Shown here in pieces: positions 1 to 9,806 of a stretch of DNA of 64,000 nucleotides. The position numbers and the translations under genes were made by a program. The notes beneath the pieces are model-generated. The model searched no databases, was not told where the DNA came from, and saw only the letters and a list, made by a program, of their open reading frames with translations. Numbering within the stretch: the first letter of the stretch is position 1; every line of letters begins with the position of its first letter. The DNA comes from Sphingomonadales bacterium (GTDB lineage: Bacteria > Pseudomonadota > Alphaproteobacteria > Sphingomonadales > Sphingomonadaceae): positions 17,393 through 81,392 of the forward strand of contig SBGG01000098.1 in NCBI GenBank assembly GCA_006226685.1. Direction: 5' to 3'.

Positions 1-32
1 CGCCGCCATCGCCCTTTCGAAAAGGATATGAC

Positions 33-608
33 ATGTTCGCACGACTGATGTTCCTGACCGGCGCGGCCGCCATCACCGCCATGGCCGGGATCGCGCCCGC
101 CCATGCGCAGGAAAAGGCCGGACCGTCGAACGAACGCGTCAAGCAGGTGATCGTCTATGGTACCGACCCCTGCCCGAAAAGTGACGGCGACGAGATCCTC
201 GTCTGCGCGCGCCATGACGAGAAGGAACGCTATCGCATTCCCGAGGATCTGCGCCGCGAAGCGCCGGGATCGACCGCGCATGAAGCCTGGGGCGCCCGCG
301 CCCGGTCGATCGAATATGTCGGCCGCAGTGGCACCGAAAGCTGCAGCCCCGATGGCGCGGGCGGCGTGACCGGCTGTTTCCGTCAGCTTGCGGAAAAGGC
401 CAAGGCCGAACGCAAGCAGATGGGCGACAAGAGCTGGGCCGACCTGGTGGCGGCGGAGCGTGAGAAACGCCTGTCGAATATCGACGCCGAATCCGAAGAA
501 ATCGAGGAACGGGTGAAGGCGGAAGAAGCGGCCAAAGCGATGGACGAGGCCGCCGATAACGGCGCGGAGGCCACCACCGAGGCCCCCGTTACCACCCCGC
601 ATCGTTGA
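33..608 (+). CDS. Hypothetical secreted protein, four-Cys family (copy 1)
   Basis: 191 aa. An N-terminal Sec-type signal peptide is visible: a hydrophobic stretch followed by an AHA-Q cleavage motif near residue 25. The mature part carries DPCP, VCAR, an ERYRIP motif and two further Cys (ESCS, TGC), which suggests two disulphides in the periplasm. The last third, from about residue 120, is a highly charged Glu/Lys/Ala helix likely to be coiled coil. The next gene downstream encodes a paralogue with the same four Cys and the ERYRIP motif but without the charged tail. A ribosome site (AAAGGA) lies upstream of the ATG. I do not recognise a function; the family looks specific to sphingomonads, which is inference. 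Confidence 0.8.
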   Translation: MFARLMFLTGAAAITAMAGIAPAHAQEKAGPSNERVKQVIVYGTDPCPKSDGDEILVCARHDEKERYRIPEDLRREAPGSTAHEAWGARARSIEYVGRSGTESCSPDGAGGVTGCFRQLAEKAKAERKQMGDKSWADLVAAEREKRLSNIDAESEEIEERVKAEEAAKAMDEAADNGAEATTEAPVTTPHR

Positions 609-676
609 GACGCGATCACGCCGGATCGCCGTATCATACAGCCCCGGTTCAGCCAGAAAGGCGGAAGGATCGCAGC

Positions 677-1093
677 ATGACCCGTGCCCGTCGCCTGCCT
701 TTCCTCTCGCTTGTCGTGCCCCTTATCGCACCGGTGTCGCTGACATCGGTTGCCCCGGCGCGGGCGGCCGAACCGCCTCAGCGCGTGTTCGCGCTCGTCG
801 TCTATGGTGATGACCCCTGCCCTTCGTCGGACAACCCGGACGAGATTATCGTCTGCGCCCGCAAACCCGAGTCGGAGCGCTATCGCATCCCCAAGAAGCT
901 GCGCGAAAAGCCGGAACCGCAAGGCGGGCCCGGCTGGGGCAGTCAGGTATCGATGATGGAAGACGCCGGCCGATCCCTGTTACCGGGCAGTTGCTCGGTC
1001 AACGGCAGCTATGGCTTTACCGGCTGCACCGCCGCGATGCTGCGCCAATGGTATGCGGAAAAGCGGATGGAGGACTCGAAGGGCGTGCCCTGA
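677..1093 (+). CDS. Hypothetical secreted protein, four-Cys family (copy 2)
   Basis: 138 aa from the ATG at 677, chosen because it begins directly with a signal peptide (MTRARRLPFL then hydrophobic, cleaved near ARA-AEP) and has a purine-rich AAGGCGGAAGG upstream. A longer in-frame start at 605 would add 24 non-signal residues. The mature domain parallels the preceding gene: VVYGDDPCP, EIIVCAR, ERYRIP, GSCS and TGC all align in order, so the two are tandem duplicates that diverged. The C-terminal charged helix of copy 1 is missing. Function unknown; a periplasmic, disulphide-bonded protein is the most that can be said. Confidence 0.75.
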   Translation: MTRARRLPFLSLVVPLIAPVSLTSVAPARAAEPPQRVFALVVYGDDPCPSSDNPDEIIVCARKPESERYRIPKKLREKPEPQGGPGWGSQVSMMEDAGRSLLPGSCSVNGSYGFTGCTAAMLRQWYAEKRMEDSKGVP

Positions 1094-1153
1094 CGGACAG
1101 AAGGACGAACGGCGAGCCATTTTCGAGACCGACAAGATCTCCACCACCCCTGC

Positions 1154-1552
1154 TCACACCAGCCCAAGCCGCCCCAGCTCGCGCGCCAGATCGGGCGGCA
1201 GCACATCGCCCGCGTCCCCACCATCGAGATCGGGCGGAGCATCCTTTTCCTCCAGATAGCGCCAGCCCTGATGCGCTCGCTTCGCCCTTGGCGCGACCGG
1301 GATCAGGCATGGCTCTATCTTCAGCCAGTAGCGGCCCTGCCCATTTTCCTCGAAACCGATGATCGGGCTGCGGCCGATGATCGCCCCGGCATGAATCCAG
1401 TAGAGCGAACCGCCTTCCATCTCCCCAACCCGTTTCGGGCAATAGCGGGTGGTCATGTGCACCACGCCTTCTGCGGCATGGGCTTCCAGACTGCGGCGCA
1501 AATCCTCAGGCCCATCGCTTCCGAACGCGATCTTGGTGATATGAAGCGGCAT
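1154..1552 (-). CDS. DUF1489 family protein
   Basis: 132 aa, starting MPLHITKIAFG. The segments TTRYCPKR, GSLYWIHAG, RSPIIGFEE and the C-terminal AHQGWRYLE match the alphaproteobacterial DUF1489 family as I know it; its biochemical function is not established. Upstream in-frame codons to 1918 lie inside mgtE and have no family resemblance, so the start at 1552 is preferred. The gene lies 77 nt downstream of mgtE on the same strand and may be cotranscribed with it. No signal peptide or membrane segment is visible. Confidence 0.8.
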   Translation of the reverse strand: MPLHITKIAFGSDGPEDLRRSLEAHAAEGVVHMTTRYCPKRVGEMEGGSLYWIHAGAIIGRSPIIGFEENGQGRYWLKIEPCLIPVAPRAKRAHQGWRYLEEKDAPPDLDGGDAGDVLPPDLARELGRLGLV

Positions 1553-1629
1553 CGATCCGAAATGGCGCGGGCCCGGCGCGCTTTCAAGGCATTTTCGCGG
1601 CTCTCTCCCTTGATGACGGAGAGAGGGAA

Positions 1630-3066
1630 CTACCCCGTCAACCCCGCCGCCGTCGCCAGCCCGAGAAAGGCGAGAAAGCCCATGCTGTCGGTAATCATCG
1701 TCACGAAGATCGACGAAGCGACCGCCGGGTCGGCATCGAACCGGTCCAGCGTCAGTGGAATCGCCGCCCCTGCAACCCCGGCGGTGACGATATTGGTCAG
1801 CATCGCCGCGGCAATCACTCCGCCCAGTGCCATATTGCCGAACACCAATGTCACGCCGACCCCGATCACCGCCGCCACCGTGGCGCCGTTGAGCAGGGCG
1901 ACGCGGATCTCGCGCCATATGGTGCGCAACCGGTTGGATGCCGTAATCTGGTTGGTGGCGAGCGCACGCACCGTCACCGCCATGGTCTGGCTGCCCGCAT
2001 TGCCGCCGACCCCGGCGACGATCGGCATCAGCGTGGCGAGCGCAACCATTTGCTGGATGGTCCCTTCGAATATGCCGATGATGGTGGAGGCGACCAGCGC
2101 CGTTACCAGATTGGACAGCAGCCAGCGGACACGGCCCTTGTAACTTTCGAGGATCGGTTCGTTAATGTCGCCGTCCCCGGCGCCGGACAGGCGCAATATA
2201 TCCTCGCCCGCCTCTTCCTGAACGATGTGCAATATGTCGTCGGCGGTAATCATACCGACCAGCCGCCCGGCCCCATCCACCACGGCGGCGGAGATCAGCG
2301 CATATTTCTGAAAGCGCAGCGCGACCTCTTCCTGATCCATATCGACCGGGATCAGCGTCTGCTCCCGCTGCATCACATCGGTGATCCGGATGGAACGCGG
2401 ACAGGTGAGCACCCAGCTCAACTGGCAGGTGCCGATCGGCCGGTGGGCTTCATCCACCACGAAAATTTCCCAGAAATCGGCAGGCAGTGCGTGATTGTCG
2501 CGCAAATAGTCGATCACCTGTCCCACATTCATATGGGGCGGCACCGCGACCAGATCGCGCTGCATCAGGCGACCGGCGGATTCCTCCGGATAGGAAAGCG
2601 CGCTCTCGATCGCGGCGCGATCTTCCGGCTCCATCGCGTCGAGGACCGCCTGCTGGTCGGCCGCCTCCATATCCTCGATGATCGCGACCGCGTCGTCAGT
2701 ATCGAGTTCGGAAGCAAGCTCGGCAAGCTGTTCCGGCCGCAACGCCTCGATCAGCTCATCCCGAACATAATCATTCAGTTCCGAGAGCACCTCGGCACCG
2801 ACCAGATCGCCCAGCGCAGCAACGACATCGGCGCGTTCTTCCGTCGGCGTCAGCTCGATCAGGTCGGCAATGTCGGCCGGATGCAGCGGCGACACCAGTT
2901 CGCGCGCACGCTCGGCATCGTCCTCGTCCACCGCATCGCGAACGGCGGAAACATATTCGGGCTTCAGCCGGTCGTCCTCATCATGCCGGGATTCGACCGA
3001 GCCTTCGTCAATCGGCTGCGGTTCGGGCGGAAAATCGGGTGCAACGGACGCTTCGGTCTGGTTCAT
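1630..3066 (-). CDS. mgtE: Magnesium transporter MgtE
   Basis: 478 aa, the usual MgtE length. Layout: an acidic N-terminal superhelical domain with the LHPADIADLIE and LPEE-like repeats (about 40-165), a CBS pair (about 170-295, with DVMQRE and MITADDIL), a connecting helix and a five-helix membrane domain from about residue 315, including LMPIVAGVGGNAGSQT, the conserved MgtE pore-lining motif. It is an inner-membrane Mg2+ channel gated by cytoplasmic Mg2+ bound to the N and CBS domains (family knowledge). The divergent neighbour is the cyclophilin gene. Confidence 0.95.
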   Translation of the reverse strand: MNQTEASVAPDFPPEPQPIDEGSVESRHDEDDRLKPEYVSAVRDAVDEDDAERARELVSPLHPADIADLIELTPTEERADVVAALGDLVGAEVLSELNDYVRDELIEALRPEQLAELASELDTDDAVAIIEDMEAADQQAVLDAMEPEDRAAIESALSYPEESAGRLMQRDLVAVPPHMNVGQVIDYLRDNHALPADFWEIFVVDEAHRPIGTCQLSWVLTCPRSIRITDVMQREQTLIPVDMDQEEVALRFQKYALISAAVVDGAGRLVGMITADDILHIVQEEAGEDILRLSGAGDGDINEPILESYKGRVRWLLSNLVTALVASTIIGIFEGTIQQMVALATLMPIVAGVGGNAGSQTMAVTVRALATNQITASNRLRTIWREIRVALLNGATVAAVIGVGVTLVFGNMALGGVIAAAMLTNIVTAGVAGAAIPLTLDRFDADPAVASSIFVTMITDSMGFLAFLGLATAAGLTG

Positions 3067-3249
3067 CAGCGCCCCCTTCTGTTGCCTGCCCTTCGATCAT
3101 GCCGCTGCTTTCGCCCATGAGCAGGGGAATTGCAATGGCGTTTCTCCACCAAAAGGGAAGACAGGCCGCGATATTCCGCCTTTCAAATATGGCGGCAGCG
3201 CCTATATCAGCCCCATCTTTCACAAAGGCTGCCCCCGGGAGACAAGGAT

Positions 3250-3702
3250 ATGGCCGACGAAACACTTACCCTGACCCTCGATAGCGGGGGCGATGTCGTC
3301 ATCCGCCTGCGCCCCGACCTCGCGCCGGGCCATGTCGAACGGATCACGACGCTGGCAAAGCAGGGCTTTTATGACGGCGTTGTCTTTCACCGTGTCATCC
3401 CCGGCTTCATGGCACAGGGCGGCGACCCGACCGGCACCGGCATGGGCGGGTCGGATCTTCCCGACATCAAGGCCGAATTCAACGCCGAACCGCATGTGCG
3501 CGGCGTCTGCTCCATGGCCCGCGCCATGAACCCCAACAGCGCCAACAGCCAGTTCTTCATCTGCTTCGACGACGCCACCTTCCTTGACCGTCAATATACG
3601 GTGTGGGGCGTGGTAGAAAGCGGCATGGAATATGTCGATGCGCTGCCCAAGGGCGAACCGCCGGCGACTCCGGGCAAGATCATCAAGGCAAGCGTCGCCT
3701 GA
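3250..3702 (+). CDS. Cyclophilin-type peptidylprolyl isomerase
   Basis: 150 aa, cytoplasmic: the protein starts MADETLTLTL with no signal peptide. The cyclophilin core is complete: FYDGVVFHRVIPGFMAQGGDPTG, containing the catalytic Arg in FHR, then SMARAMNPNSANSQFFI and FLDRQYTVWG. It is a compact PpiB-like cis-trans prolyl isomerase. The ATG at 3250 follows GGGAGACAAGGAT, a good ribosome site; longer in-frame starts lack similarity. A strong intrinsic terminator lies about 50 nt downstream. Confidence 0.93.
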   Translation: MADETLTLTLDSGGDVVIRLRPDLAPGHVERITTLAKQGFYDGVVFHRVIPGFMAQGGDPTGTGMGGSDLPDIKAEFNAEPHVRGVCSMARAMNPNSANSQFFICFDDATFLDRQYTVWGVVESGMEYVDALPKGEPPATPGKIIKASVA

Positions 3703-3754
3703 TTCACAATAATATCCAAATCATGTTTCTGAATTGAAACAATTCATAAGCACA

Positions 3755-3787
3755 GAAAAAGGCCGGTACCATAACCGGCCTTTTTTA
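3755..3787 (+). terminator. Intrinsic terminator after the cyclophilin gene
   Basis: Arms 3756-3767 and 3774-3785 form a 12-bp stem (five A-T pairs, then GGCCGGT/ACCGGCC) with a 6-nt loop, followed by a run of T. The A-rich left flank means it could also work on the minus strand. The rest of the 309-nt gap to the next gene (3788-4012) is AT-richer and holds no gene I can support; it presumably carries the promoter of the outer-membrane protein. Confidence 0.85.
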
Positions 3788-4012
3788 TGTCCAAATAAAG
3801 GCAACCCCTGACTTCGCTTAATCCAGCGTTCAGAAACCGTTGCATTATTATCGCAGTTTCAGCTTCTTTCCAGATTTACCCCTCATTCATGAAACTGTAA
3901 TCTGCATTCGAGCATTTCACCCTTGCTCAGGCGGTCACCTGCACAGGGAGATGGCCGCCAGCCGCCGGGTCCAAACCGAGCGATTTCAGGAAATTTGAAG
4001 AGGTCGAAAGAC

Positions 4013-4552
4013 ATGAAAAAACTGCTTTTCGCGGTAATGGCCGCTGCGTCGCTGGCTCCTATGGCCGCCCACGCCCAAGGCAAGATCGAACCCTATGTCG
4101 GTGTCATGAGCGGCTGGGACGATTTTGATAGCCAAACCAGCGAAGCCGGCATCCCGCCCGTCGGTTATAATGGCTGGCTGGTCGAGGGCGTCGCCGGTGT
4201 GAACTATAATATCGCCGGACCGATCGTCGTGGGCCTTGAAGGCAATGTCGCCAAGGGCATTAACGGCGATGTCGACTGGGAATATGGCTTTGCCGGCCGC
4301 GCCGGCGTGAAGGCCGGCAAGGACAGCCTGATCTTCGGCAAGATGGGCTATCGCTGGACCAACTTCTCCGCGCTGGGCAAGGACAGCCCGGATTATCACG
4401 GCACCACCTATGGCATCGGCGCGGAACTCTCCCCGGTCGATTTCGGCCTGGGCAAGGGCGAAACCAGCAATATCCGCCTGCGCCTGCAGGTCGATACGCT
4501 CGGCAACTTCACCTCCTACCGTCCGATGGCCGGTGTGGTCGCGAAGTTCTGA
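4013..4552 (+). CDS. Outer-membrane beta-barrel protein
   Basis: 179 aa. Signal peptide MKKLLFAVMAAASLAPMAAHA with cleavage before QGKIEPY. The mature part alternates short amphipathic strands with Gly/Asn turns (YVGVMSGWDDF, VAGVNYNIAGP, FGKMGYRWTNF) and ends in Phe (VVAKF), the classic C-terminal signature recognised by the Bam complex. Size and pattern fit a small eight-stranded porin-like or OmpA-barrel-like protein; the ligand is unknown. GAGGTCGAAAG lies upstream of the ATG. It is flanked by hairpins on both sides, so it is probably monocistronic. Confidence 0.8.
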   Translation: MKKLLFAVMAAASLAPMAAHAQGKIEPYVGVMSGWDDFDSQTSEAGIPPVGYNGWLVEGVAGVNYNIAGPIVVGLEGNVAKGINGDVDWEYGFAGRAGVKAGKDSLIFGKMGYRWTNFSALGKDSPDYHGTTYGIGAELSPVDFGLGKGETSNIRLRLQVDTLGNFTSYRPMAGVVAKF

Positions 4553-4561
4553 TCACCATTA

Positions 4562-4591
4562 CCGTTGCCCCCGACCAAAAGGGGGCAACGG
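4562..4591 (+). terminator. Terminator-like hairpin after the outer-membrane protein gene
   Basis: Perfect 11-bp stem, CCGTTGCCCCC (4562-4572) with GGGGGCAACGG (4581-4591), and an 8-nt loop, 9 nt after the stop codon. The T tract is poor (CCTCTCTCCC), so termination is likely but may be incomplete. Confidence 0.65.
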
Positions 4592-4734
4592 CCTCTCTCC
4601 CATCCGTGTCGCCCGAAAAAGACTGCCGGAACGGCCGGATGGGGGAGCGAACACCCCTATTGAAGCGCTTCGGGTCCAGCGCCGCCTTCTTGGCAGAAAC
4701 CGCCCCTGCCCCATCCATTTCCAAACACCGATAT

Positions 4735-4752
4735 CCGGCATCGCAATGCCGG
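4735..4752 (-). terminator. Weak hairpin after ppc
   Basis: CCGGCAT and ATGCCGG form a 7-bp stem with a 4-nt CGCA loop, 25 nt beyond the ppc stop. There is no T run on the minus strand, so it is only a candidate terminator. Confidence 0.35.
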
Positions 4753-4777
4753 CAGAATTACGGAAACAGGTCCGGCC

Positions 4778-7483
4778 CTATCCGCTGTTGCGCAGGGCCG
4801 TCGCGACCGCGTTGATCGACAATTCGATCCCTTCCTTGATACGGGGATCATCCTCCCCGGCGCGGTGCCGCTTCAGCAGCTCGACCTGAAGCAGGTTGAG
4901 CGGCTCGATATAGGGCAGACGCAACCGGATCGAACGGTCGAGCGCCGGATTGGCCTCCAGCAAGCGGGCCTGACCGGTCGCGGCCAGCAACCCGTCATGG
5001 GCGAGGCTCCACCCTTCGCGGATGCGAGAGAAAATGGCCTGCCCCGCCTCCTGATCCTGCACCAGCGGCAAATAGCGCTCGGCAATGCCGAGGTCGGACT
5101 TGGCCAGCACCATTTCCATATTGCCCAGCGCCGAGGTGAGAAACGGCCAGACCCGCGCCATGTCGGCCAGCAATGCCTTGTCCGGAAACTGCGCCAGCGC
5201 CTGCCCGACACCATACCAGCCCGGCAGCATGACCCGCGCCTGCGCCCAGCTGAACACCCAGGGTATAGCGCGCAAATCCTCGATCCGGTCGCCTTTCGTG
5301 CGGCTGGCCGGGCGTGACCCGATTTTGAGGCCCGCAATTTCCTGTATCGGCGTCAGTTCACGGAAGAACTGGCGAAAACCGGGCGTATCGTAAACCAGCT
5401 CCCGATAGGCGGCGAAGGCCGCGCCGGAAAGCTGCTCCATCGCCACACAGAAACGCGCCGCATCCTGCTTGCCGAGACTCTGCGGCTCCAGCGTCGCCAG
5501 CAGGGTTGCGCTGGTCATCGATTCCAGATTGGTCGCCGCGACATCGGGCGTGCCATATTTGGCGGCGATGACTTCACCCTGCTCGGTGATGCGGATGCGC
5601 CCCTGCACCGAAACCGACGGCTGGGCGCGAATCGCGGCGAAGGCCGACCCACCGCCGCGCCCGACCGCACCGCCCCGGCCATGGAAGAGCTGCATGTTGA
5701 CGCCCGCCTGCGCGAATACCGGCGCCAGCGCCTCACTTGCCTGATACAGCCCCCAGGTGGAGGTGAGATAACCGCCATCCTTGTTGCTGTCGCTATAGCC
5801 GATCATCACTTCCTGATGGCCGCGCGCGCGCGTCATCGCCCCGATTTCGGGCAGCGCGAACCAGTCACGCATCACGGCAGGCGCGGCCTCAAGGTCGGCG
5901 ATCGTCTCGAACAGCGGCACCGGCATGACCATGCAGGCGGGCGCCTCACCCTTACCGCCGACACGCCAGAGGCCGACCTCCTTCAGCAATACCGCGACCT
6001 CCAGCATATCCGATACGCTCTCGGCCTTGCTGATGACATATTGGGTGATGGACTGTGGGCCATAATCGCGATGGGCCTGTGCGGCGGCCTCAAGGATCGC
6101 CAACTCGCTCGCGGTTTCCTCGCCATAGCCAGTAAAGCGCGACCCCAGCGGACGGTTGGTCGACAATTCCCGCCGCAACAGCGCGACCCGCGCATATTCG
6201 TCGAGCGCGAGATAGTCCGCTTCGACCCCGGCCTGATTCAGCAATTCGGCAACAACCCGTTCGTGCACGGCGCTGTTCTGCCGCATGTCGAGCGTCGCCA
6301 GATGGAAACCGAAGGTCTCGACCGCGCGAATGACCCGCCCCAGTGCGCCGCCGGTCGCCAGCGCGCCTTCCCCCTCTTTGGCCAGCCCCTGCGCGATGGT
6401 GACGAGATCGGCGCGGAAATCGCCCGGCGTCGCATAAGGCTCGCCATGCAGTGCCGAGGGGCGCGGCGGCACCTTGCCGCACAGATGCTCATAGGTCGCG
6501 GCAAGACGCGCATAAATGCCGGACAAGGCGCGGCGATAGGGCTCGTCGATACGACTGGGCGAGGTGTCCCCGCTGGCTTCCGCGAGATCCAGCACCTCCT
6601 GCGGAACCAACGCCAGTTCGGTCGAGATGGAAAGCTCTGCGCCCAGCGCGTGCACGCCATCCATATAATGGCGCAACGCAACGCCGCAGCCGCGCGCCAG
6701 TACCGAACGAAGCTGGTCGGCCTGCACATAGGGGTTGCCGTCGCGATCCCCGCCGATCCAGTTGCCGATGCGCAGGAAACTGGACGGCCGTGCGCCCAAT
6801 ATCCGCTCCCACCGGGCATAGAGAGCCGGTAACACCGGCAGGAACACGTCGCGAAAATAGGTGAGGACATTGTCGATCTCGTCCTGCACATAAAGCCGCT
6901 CCCGCCGCAGCGGGCGCGTCTGCCACAGCAGCGCAATCTGGCGCATGATCGCCTCGTCCACCGGCTCACCGGCATCGGTCTCGATCTGGCCATTATCGCG
7001 CATCCGCATCAGATCGGCGATGCGGTTCTTGTGATCGATCATCGACTTGCGACGCACCTCGGTCGGATGGGCCGTCAGCACAGGGGCGATCAGCGCCTTG
7101 TCGAGCAGCGCCATGATCCGGTCCCGATCGATGCCGTGCCGTTCCAGCGCGGCGACCGCAACCGCGAAACCGGCCTCCGTGTCCGCGCCGACAGCCTGCC
7201 GATCCTCGGCCAGATTAGCGAGCATCGAAAACAGCATGAAGCCGCGCACGAACGACAGGGTATCGTCAAGGCTGAGCGCGTCGATACCGGTATCGACAAG
7301 ATGCGCGCCTTCCACGCCACGCGCCCGGTCCACCGAGGCGGACCGAATATATTCGGTCTGGCGATAGAGCTTGTCGCCGCCATAGGCGCGAATCACCTGC
7401 CCCAGTAGCCGTCCGAGATAACGGATATCGGGGTTTTGCGAGATTGTTGCGTCAAGCTTGGGATCGGCCGCCATAACCATCAT
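4778..7483 (-). CDS. ppc: Phosphoenolpyruvate carboxylase
   Basis: About 901 aa from the ATG at 7483 (other ATGs at 7480 and 7474; a TTG at 7510 would add nine residues). It carboxylates PEP with bicarbonate to oxaloacetate, the main anaplerotic entry to the TCA cycle. Hallmarks: LTAHPTE with catalytic His near 139, GGDRDGNP, GYSDSNKDGG, FHGRGGAVGRGGG, and a C-terminal Asn-x-Gly end (RNSG) that forms the allosteric aspartate site in this family. Length is normal. It lies downstream of the sdh operon but is separated from it by a strong terminator, so it probably has its own promoter. Confidence 0.95.
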   Translation of the reverse strand: MMVMAADPKLDATISQNPDIRYLGRLLGQVIRAYGGDKLYRQTEYIRSASVDRARGVEGAHLVDTGIDALSLDDTLSFVRGFMLFSMLANLAEDRQAVGADTEAGFAVAVAALERHGIDRDRIMALLDKALIAPVLTAHPTEVRRKSMIDHKNRIADLMRMRDNGQIETDAGEPVDEAIMRQIALLWQTRPLRRERLYVQDEIDNVLTYFRDVFLPVLPALYARWERILGARPSSFLRIGNWIGGDRDGNPYVQADQLRSVLARGCGVALRHYMDGVHALGAELSISTELALVPQEVLDLAEASGDTSPSRIDEPYRRALSGIYARLAATYEHLCGKVPPRPSALHGEPYATPGDFRADLVTIAQGLAKEGEGALATGGALGRVIRAVETFGFHLATLDMRQNSAVHERVVAELLNQAGVEADYLALDEYARVALLRRELSTNRPLGSRFTGYGEETASELAILEAAAQAHRDYGPQSITQYVISKAESVSDMLEVAVLLKEVGLWRVGGKGEAPACMVMPVPLFETIADLEAAPAVMRDWFALPEIGAMTRARGHQEVMIGYSDSNKDGGYLTSTWGLYQASEALAPVFAQAGVNMQLFHGRGGAVGRGGGSAFAAIRAQPSVSVQGRIRITEQGEVIAAKYGTPDVAATNLESMTSATLLATLEPQSLGKQDAARFCVAMEQLSGAAFAAYRELVYDTPGFRQFFRELTPIQEIAGLKIGSRPASRTKGDRIEDLRAIPWVFSWAQARVMLPGWYGVGQALAQFPDKALLADMARVWPFLTSALGNMEMVLAKSDLGIAERYLPLVQDQEAGQAIFSRIREGWSLAHDGLLAATGQARLLEANPALDRSIRLRLPYIEPLNLLQVELLKRHRAGEDDPRIKEGIELSINAVATALRNSG

Positions 7484-7561
7484 GCTGCACTGCGGCGGGA
7501 CGGGGGTCAAGAGGCAGCCTCATCCTGCTAAAATCAGCGCAGGCACCCGATACTGCAATGG

Positions 7562-7589
7562 AAAAGGGCGGCCCTTGCGGACCGCCCTT
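7562..7589 (-). terminator. Intrinsic terminator of the sdhCDA operon
   Basis: Minus-strand hairpin with AAGGGCGG paired to CCGCCCTT, one internal mismatch, two more G-C pairs and a 4-nt loop, followed on the minus strand by TTTTCC. It starts 26 nt after the sdhA stop, marking the end of the operon before ppc. Confidence 0.8.
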
Positions 7590-7614
7590 CCCGAAAATTC
7601 CATTGCTCAAAGGC

Positions 7615-9417
7615 TCAGTATACGCGCGCCTTCGGCTTGATATACTCAACCTCATCGGTGAGCGTATAATCATGCACCGGACGATAATCGAGCGTCACCT
7701 TGCCGCCATTGCCACCCCAACCTTCGAACCAGGCGACAGTGTGCTTCATCCAGTTGGCGTCATCGCGAGTCGGGAAATCCTCATGCGCATGGGCGCCGCG
7801 CGATTCCTTGCGGGCCTCGGCGCCGACCATGGTGCAGACGGCCTGCGCCATGAGATTGTCGAGCTCCAGCGTCTCGATGAGGTCGGTGTTCCAGATCAGG
7901 CTGCGATCGGCGATCGACACATCCTGCAGACGCTTGTTGACCGCCTGCATCATGTCGACGCCCTCGGAAAGCAGGGCGCTGTCGCGGAACACGGCTGCGT
8001 GCTTCTGCATCGTCTGCTGCATGTCGAGGCGGATATCCGCCGTGGCCGTGCCGCCCTTGGCATTGCGATAATGATCGAGACGGCTGAGCGCGAGGTCGGC
8101 GCTGTCCTTCGGCAGCGGCTTGTGCGCGGTACCCGGCTTGATCGATTCCTTGAGGTGCAGGCCGGTTGCGCGGCCGAAAACAACAAGGTCGATCAGTGAG
8201 TTGGAGCCAAGGCGGTTCGCGCCATGGACCGACACGCAGGCCGCTTCACCGACCGCATAGAGGCCCGGCACCACCACTTCCGGATCGTCGCCGACCTTGG
8301 TCACCACCTGCCCATGATAGTTACAGGGGATGCCACCCATATTATAATGGACGGTCGGACAGACCGGCAGCGGCTGACGAGTGAGGTCGACACCCGCGAA
8401 GATCTTGCCGCTTTCGGTGATGCCCGGCAGACGCTCCGCCAGCACCTTGGGATCGATATGATCGAGGTGGAGGTAGATATGATCCTTGTTCGGCCCGACA
8501 CCACGGCCTTCGCGGATTTCCATCGCCATCGAACGGGAAACCACGTCGCGCGAGGCCAGATCCTTCGCCGACGGAGCATAACGCTCCATGAAGCGCTCCC
8601 CCTCGGAGTTGGTGAGATAGCCGCCTTCGCCGCGCGCGCCCTCGGTGATGAGCACGCCCGCGCCGTAAATGCCGGTCGGGTGGAACTGCACGAATTCGAG
8701 ATCCTGCAGCGGCAGGCCCGCGCGCAGCACCATGCCGCCGCCATCGCCGGTGCAGCTATGTGCCGAGGTGGCGGAGAAATAGGCGCGACCATAACCGCCG
8801 GTCGCCAGCACCACCGCATGGCTGCGGAAGCGGTGGATGGAACCATCCTCCATGCAGATCGCGATCACGCCACGGCATTCGCCATTTTCCATGATCAGGT
8901 CGATCGCGAAATATTCGACATAAAAGTCAGCGGCATATTTCAGCGACTGCTGATAGAGAGCATGCAGCATCGCATGGCCGGTACGGTCGGCCGCGGCGCA
9001 GGTGCGCTGCACCGGCGGGCCATCGCCCATATTCTGCATGTGGCCGCCGAACGGACGCTGATAAATGGTGCCGTCCGGGTTGCGGCTGAACGGCACGCCC
9101 GCATGTTCCAGCTCGTAAACGGCGGCGGGCGCCTCGCGTACCATATATTCGATCGCGTCCTGATCGCCCAGCCAGTCCGACCCCTTGACGGTGTCGTACA
9201 TGTGCCAGGTCCAGTGATCGGGTGTGTTGTTCTGCAACGAGGCCGCGATGCCGCCCTGCGCCGCGACCGTGTGGCTGCGCGTCGGGAACAGCTTGGTGAT
9301 GCAGGCGGTCTTCAGGCCTGCTTCGGCGCTGCCCATGGTCGCACGCAGACCCGAACCACCGGCGCCGACGACAACCGTGTCGTAGCTGTGATCGATGATC
9401 TTATAGGCTTCGGTCAT
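7615..9417 (-). CDS. sdhA: Succinate dehydrogenase flavoprotein subunit
   Basis: 600 aa, the usual alphaproteobacterial size. It oxidises succinate to fumarate with covalent FAD. The Rossmann motif [12 protein letters not shown] is at about residues 15-26; [10 protein letters not shown] carries the His (about 49) that links [24 protein letters not shown] and the catalytic Arg region follow; the C terminus [21 protein letters not shown] is typical. The start overlaps the sdhD stop by 4 nt (ATGA), implying translational coupling. No sdhB follows: a terminator and ppc come next. Confidence 0.97.
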   Translation of the reverse strand: MTEAYKIIDHSYDTVVVGAGGSGLRATMGSAEAGLKTACITKLFPTRSHTVAAQGGIAASLQNNTPDHWTWHMYDTVKGSDWLGDQDAIEYMVREAPAAVYELEHAGVPFSRNPDGTIYQRPFGGHMQNMGDGPPVQRTCAAADRTGHAMLHALYQQSLKYAADFYVEYFAIDLIMENGECRGVIAICMEDGSIHRFRSHAVVLATGGYGRAYFSATSAHSCTGDGGGMVLRAGLPLQDLEFVQFHPTGIYGAGVLITEGARGEGGYLTNSEGERFMERYAPSAKDLASRDVVSRSMAMEIREGRGVGPNKDHIYLHLDHIDPKVLAERLPGITESGKIFAGVDLTRQPLPVCPTVHYNMGGIPCNYHGQVVTKVGDDPEVVVPGLYAVGEAACVSVHGANRLGSNSLIDLVVFGRATGLHLKESIKPGTAHKPLPKDSADLALSRLDHYRNAKGGTATADIRLDMQQTMQKHAAVFRDSALLSEGVDMMQAVNKRLQDVSIADRSLIWNTDLIETLELDNLMAQAVCTMVGAEARKESRGAHAHEDFPTRDDANWMKHTVAWFEGWGGNGGKVTLDYRPVHDYTLTDEVEYIKPKARVY

Positions 9418-9806
9418 GCTGCGGCGCCCCCCGTGAATGCGATTTTGGCGATGGCGAAGATGCCGAGCGCGGCCCCGCCAATGGCATAGAAGTTGAGGAT
9501 CAGGACCGCGAAGAATTTGAGGCCGTCATCATGGACATAGTCCTCGATCAGCACCTGCAGGCCGAGTTTCAGATGCCAGAAGACGCTGACCAGCATCAGC
9601 ATCATCGGCACCGCGACCAGCGGCTGGGCCAACCATGCGGTGACGCTGGCATAATCGAGGCCGGGCATCTGCAGGATCGAGAAGAGCAGCCACAGGACCA
9701 GCAACAGATTGCCGACCGCGGTGAAACGCTGCACGATCCAGTGATGGGTGCCCGACTTGGCCGAGCCGAGACCGCGCACGCGGCCAATAGAGGTTCCGTT
9801 ACCCAT
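9414..9806 (-). CDS. sdhD: Succinate dehydrogenase membrane anchor subunit SdhD
   Basis: 130 aa with three hydrophobic helices. The first helix begins at [13 protein letters not shown], matching the SdhD quinone-site region, and the second carries [18 protein letters not shown], whose His is the probable haem b ligand. With SdhC it anchors the dehydrogenase in the inner membrane and reduces ubiquinone. The start codon overlaps the sdhC stop by one base (TGATG) and the stop overlaps the sdhA start by four. Confidence 0.93.
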   Translation of the reverse strand: MGNGTSIGRVRGLGSAKSGTHHWIVQRFTAVGNLLLVLWLLFSILQMPGLDYASVTAWLAQPLVAVPMMLMLVSVFWHLKLGLQVLIEDYVHDDGLKFFAVLILNFYAIGGAALGIFAIAKIAFTGGAAA

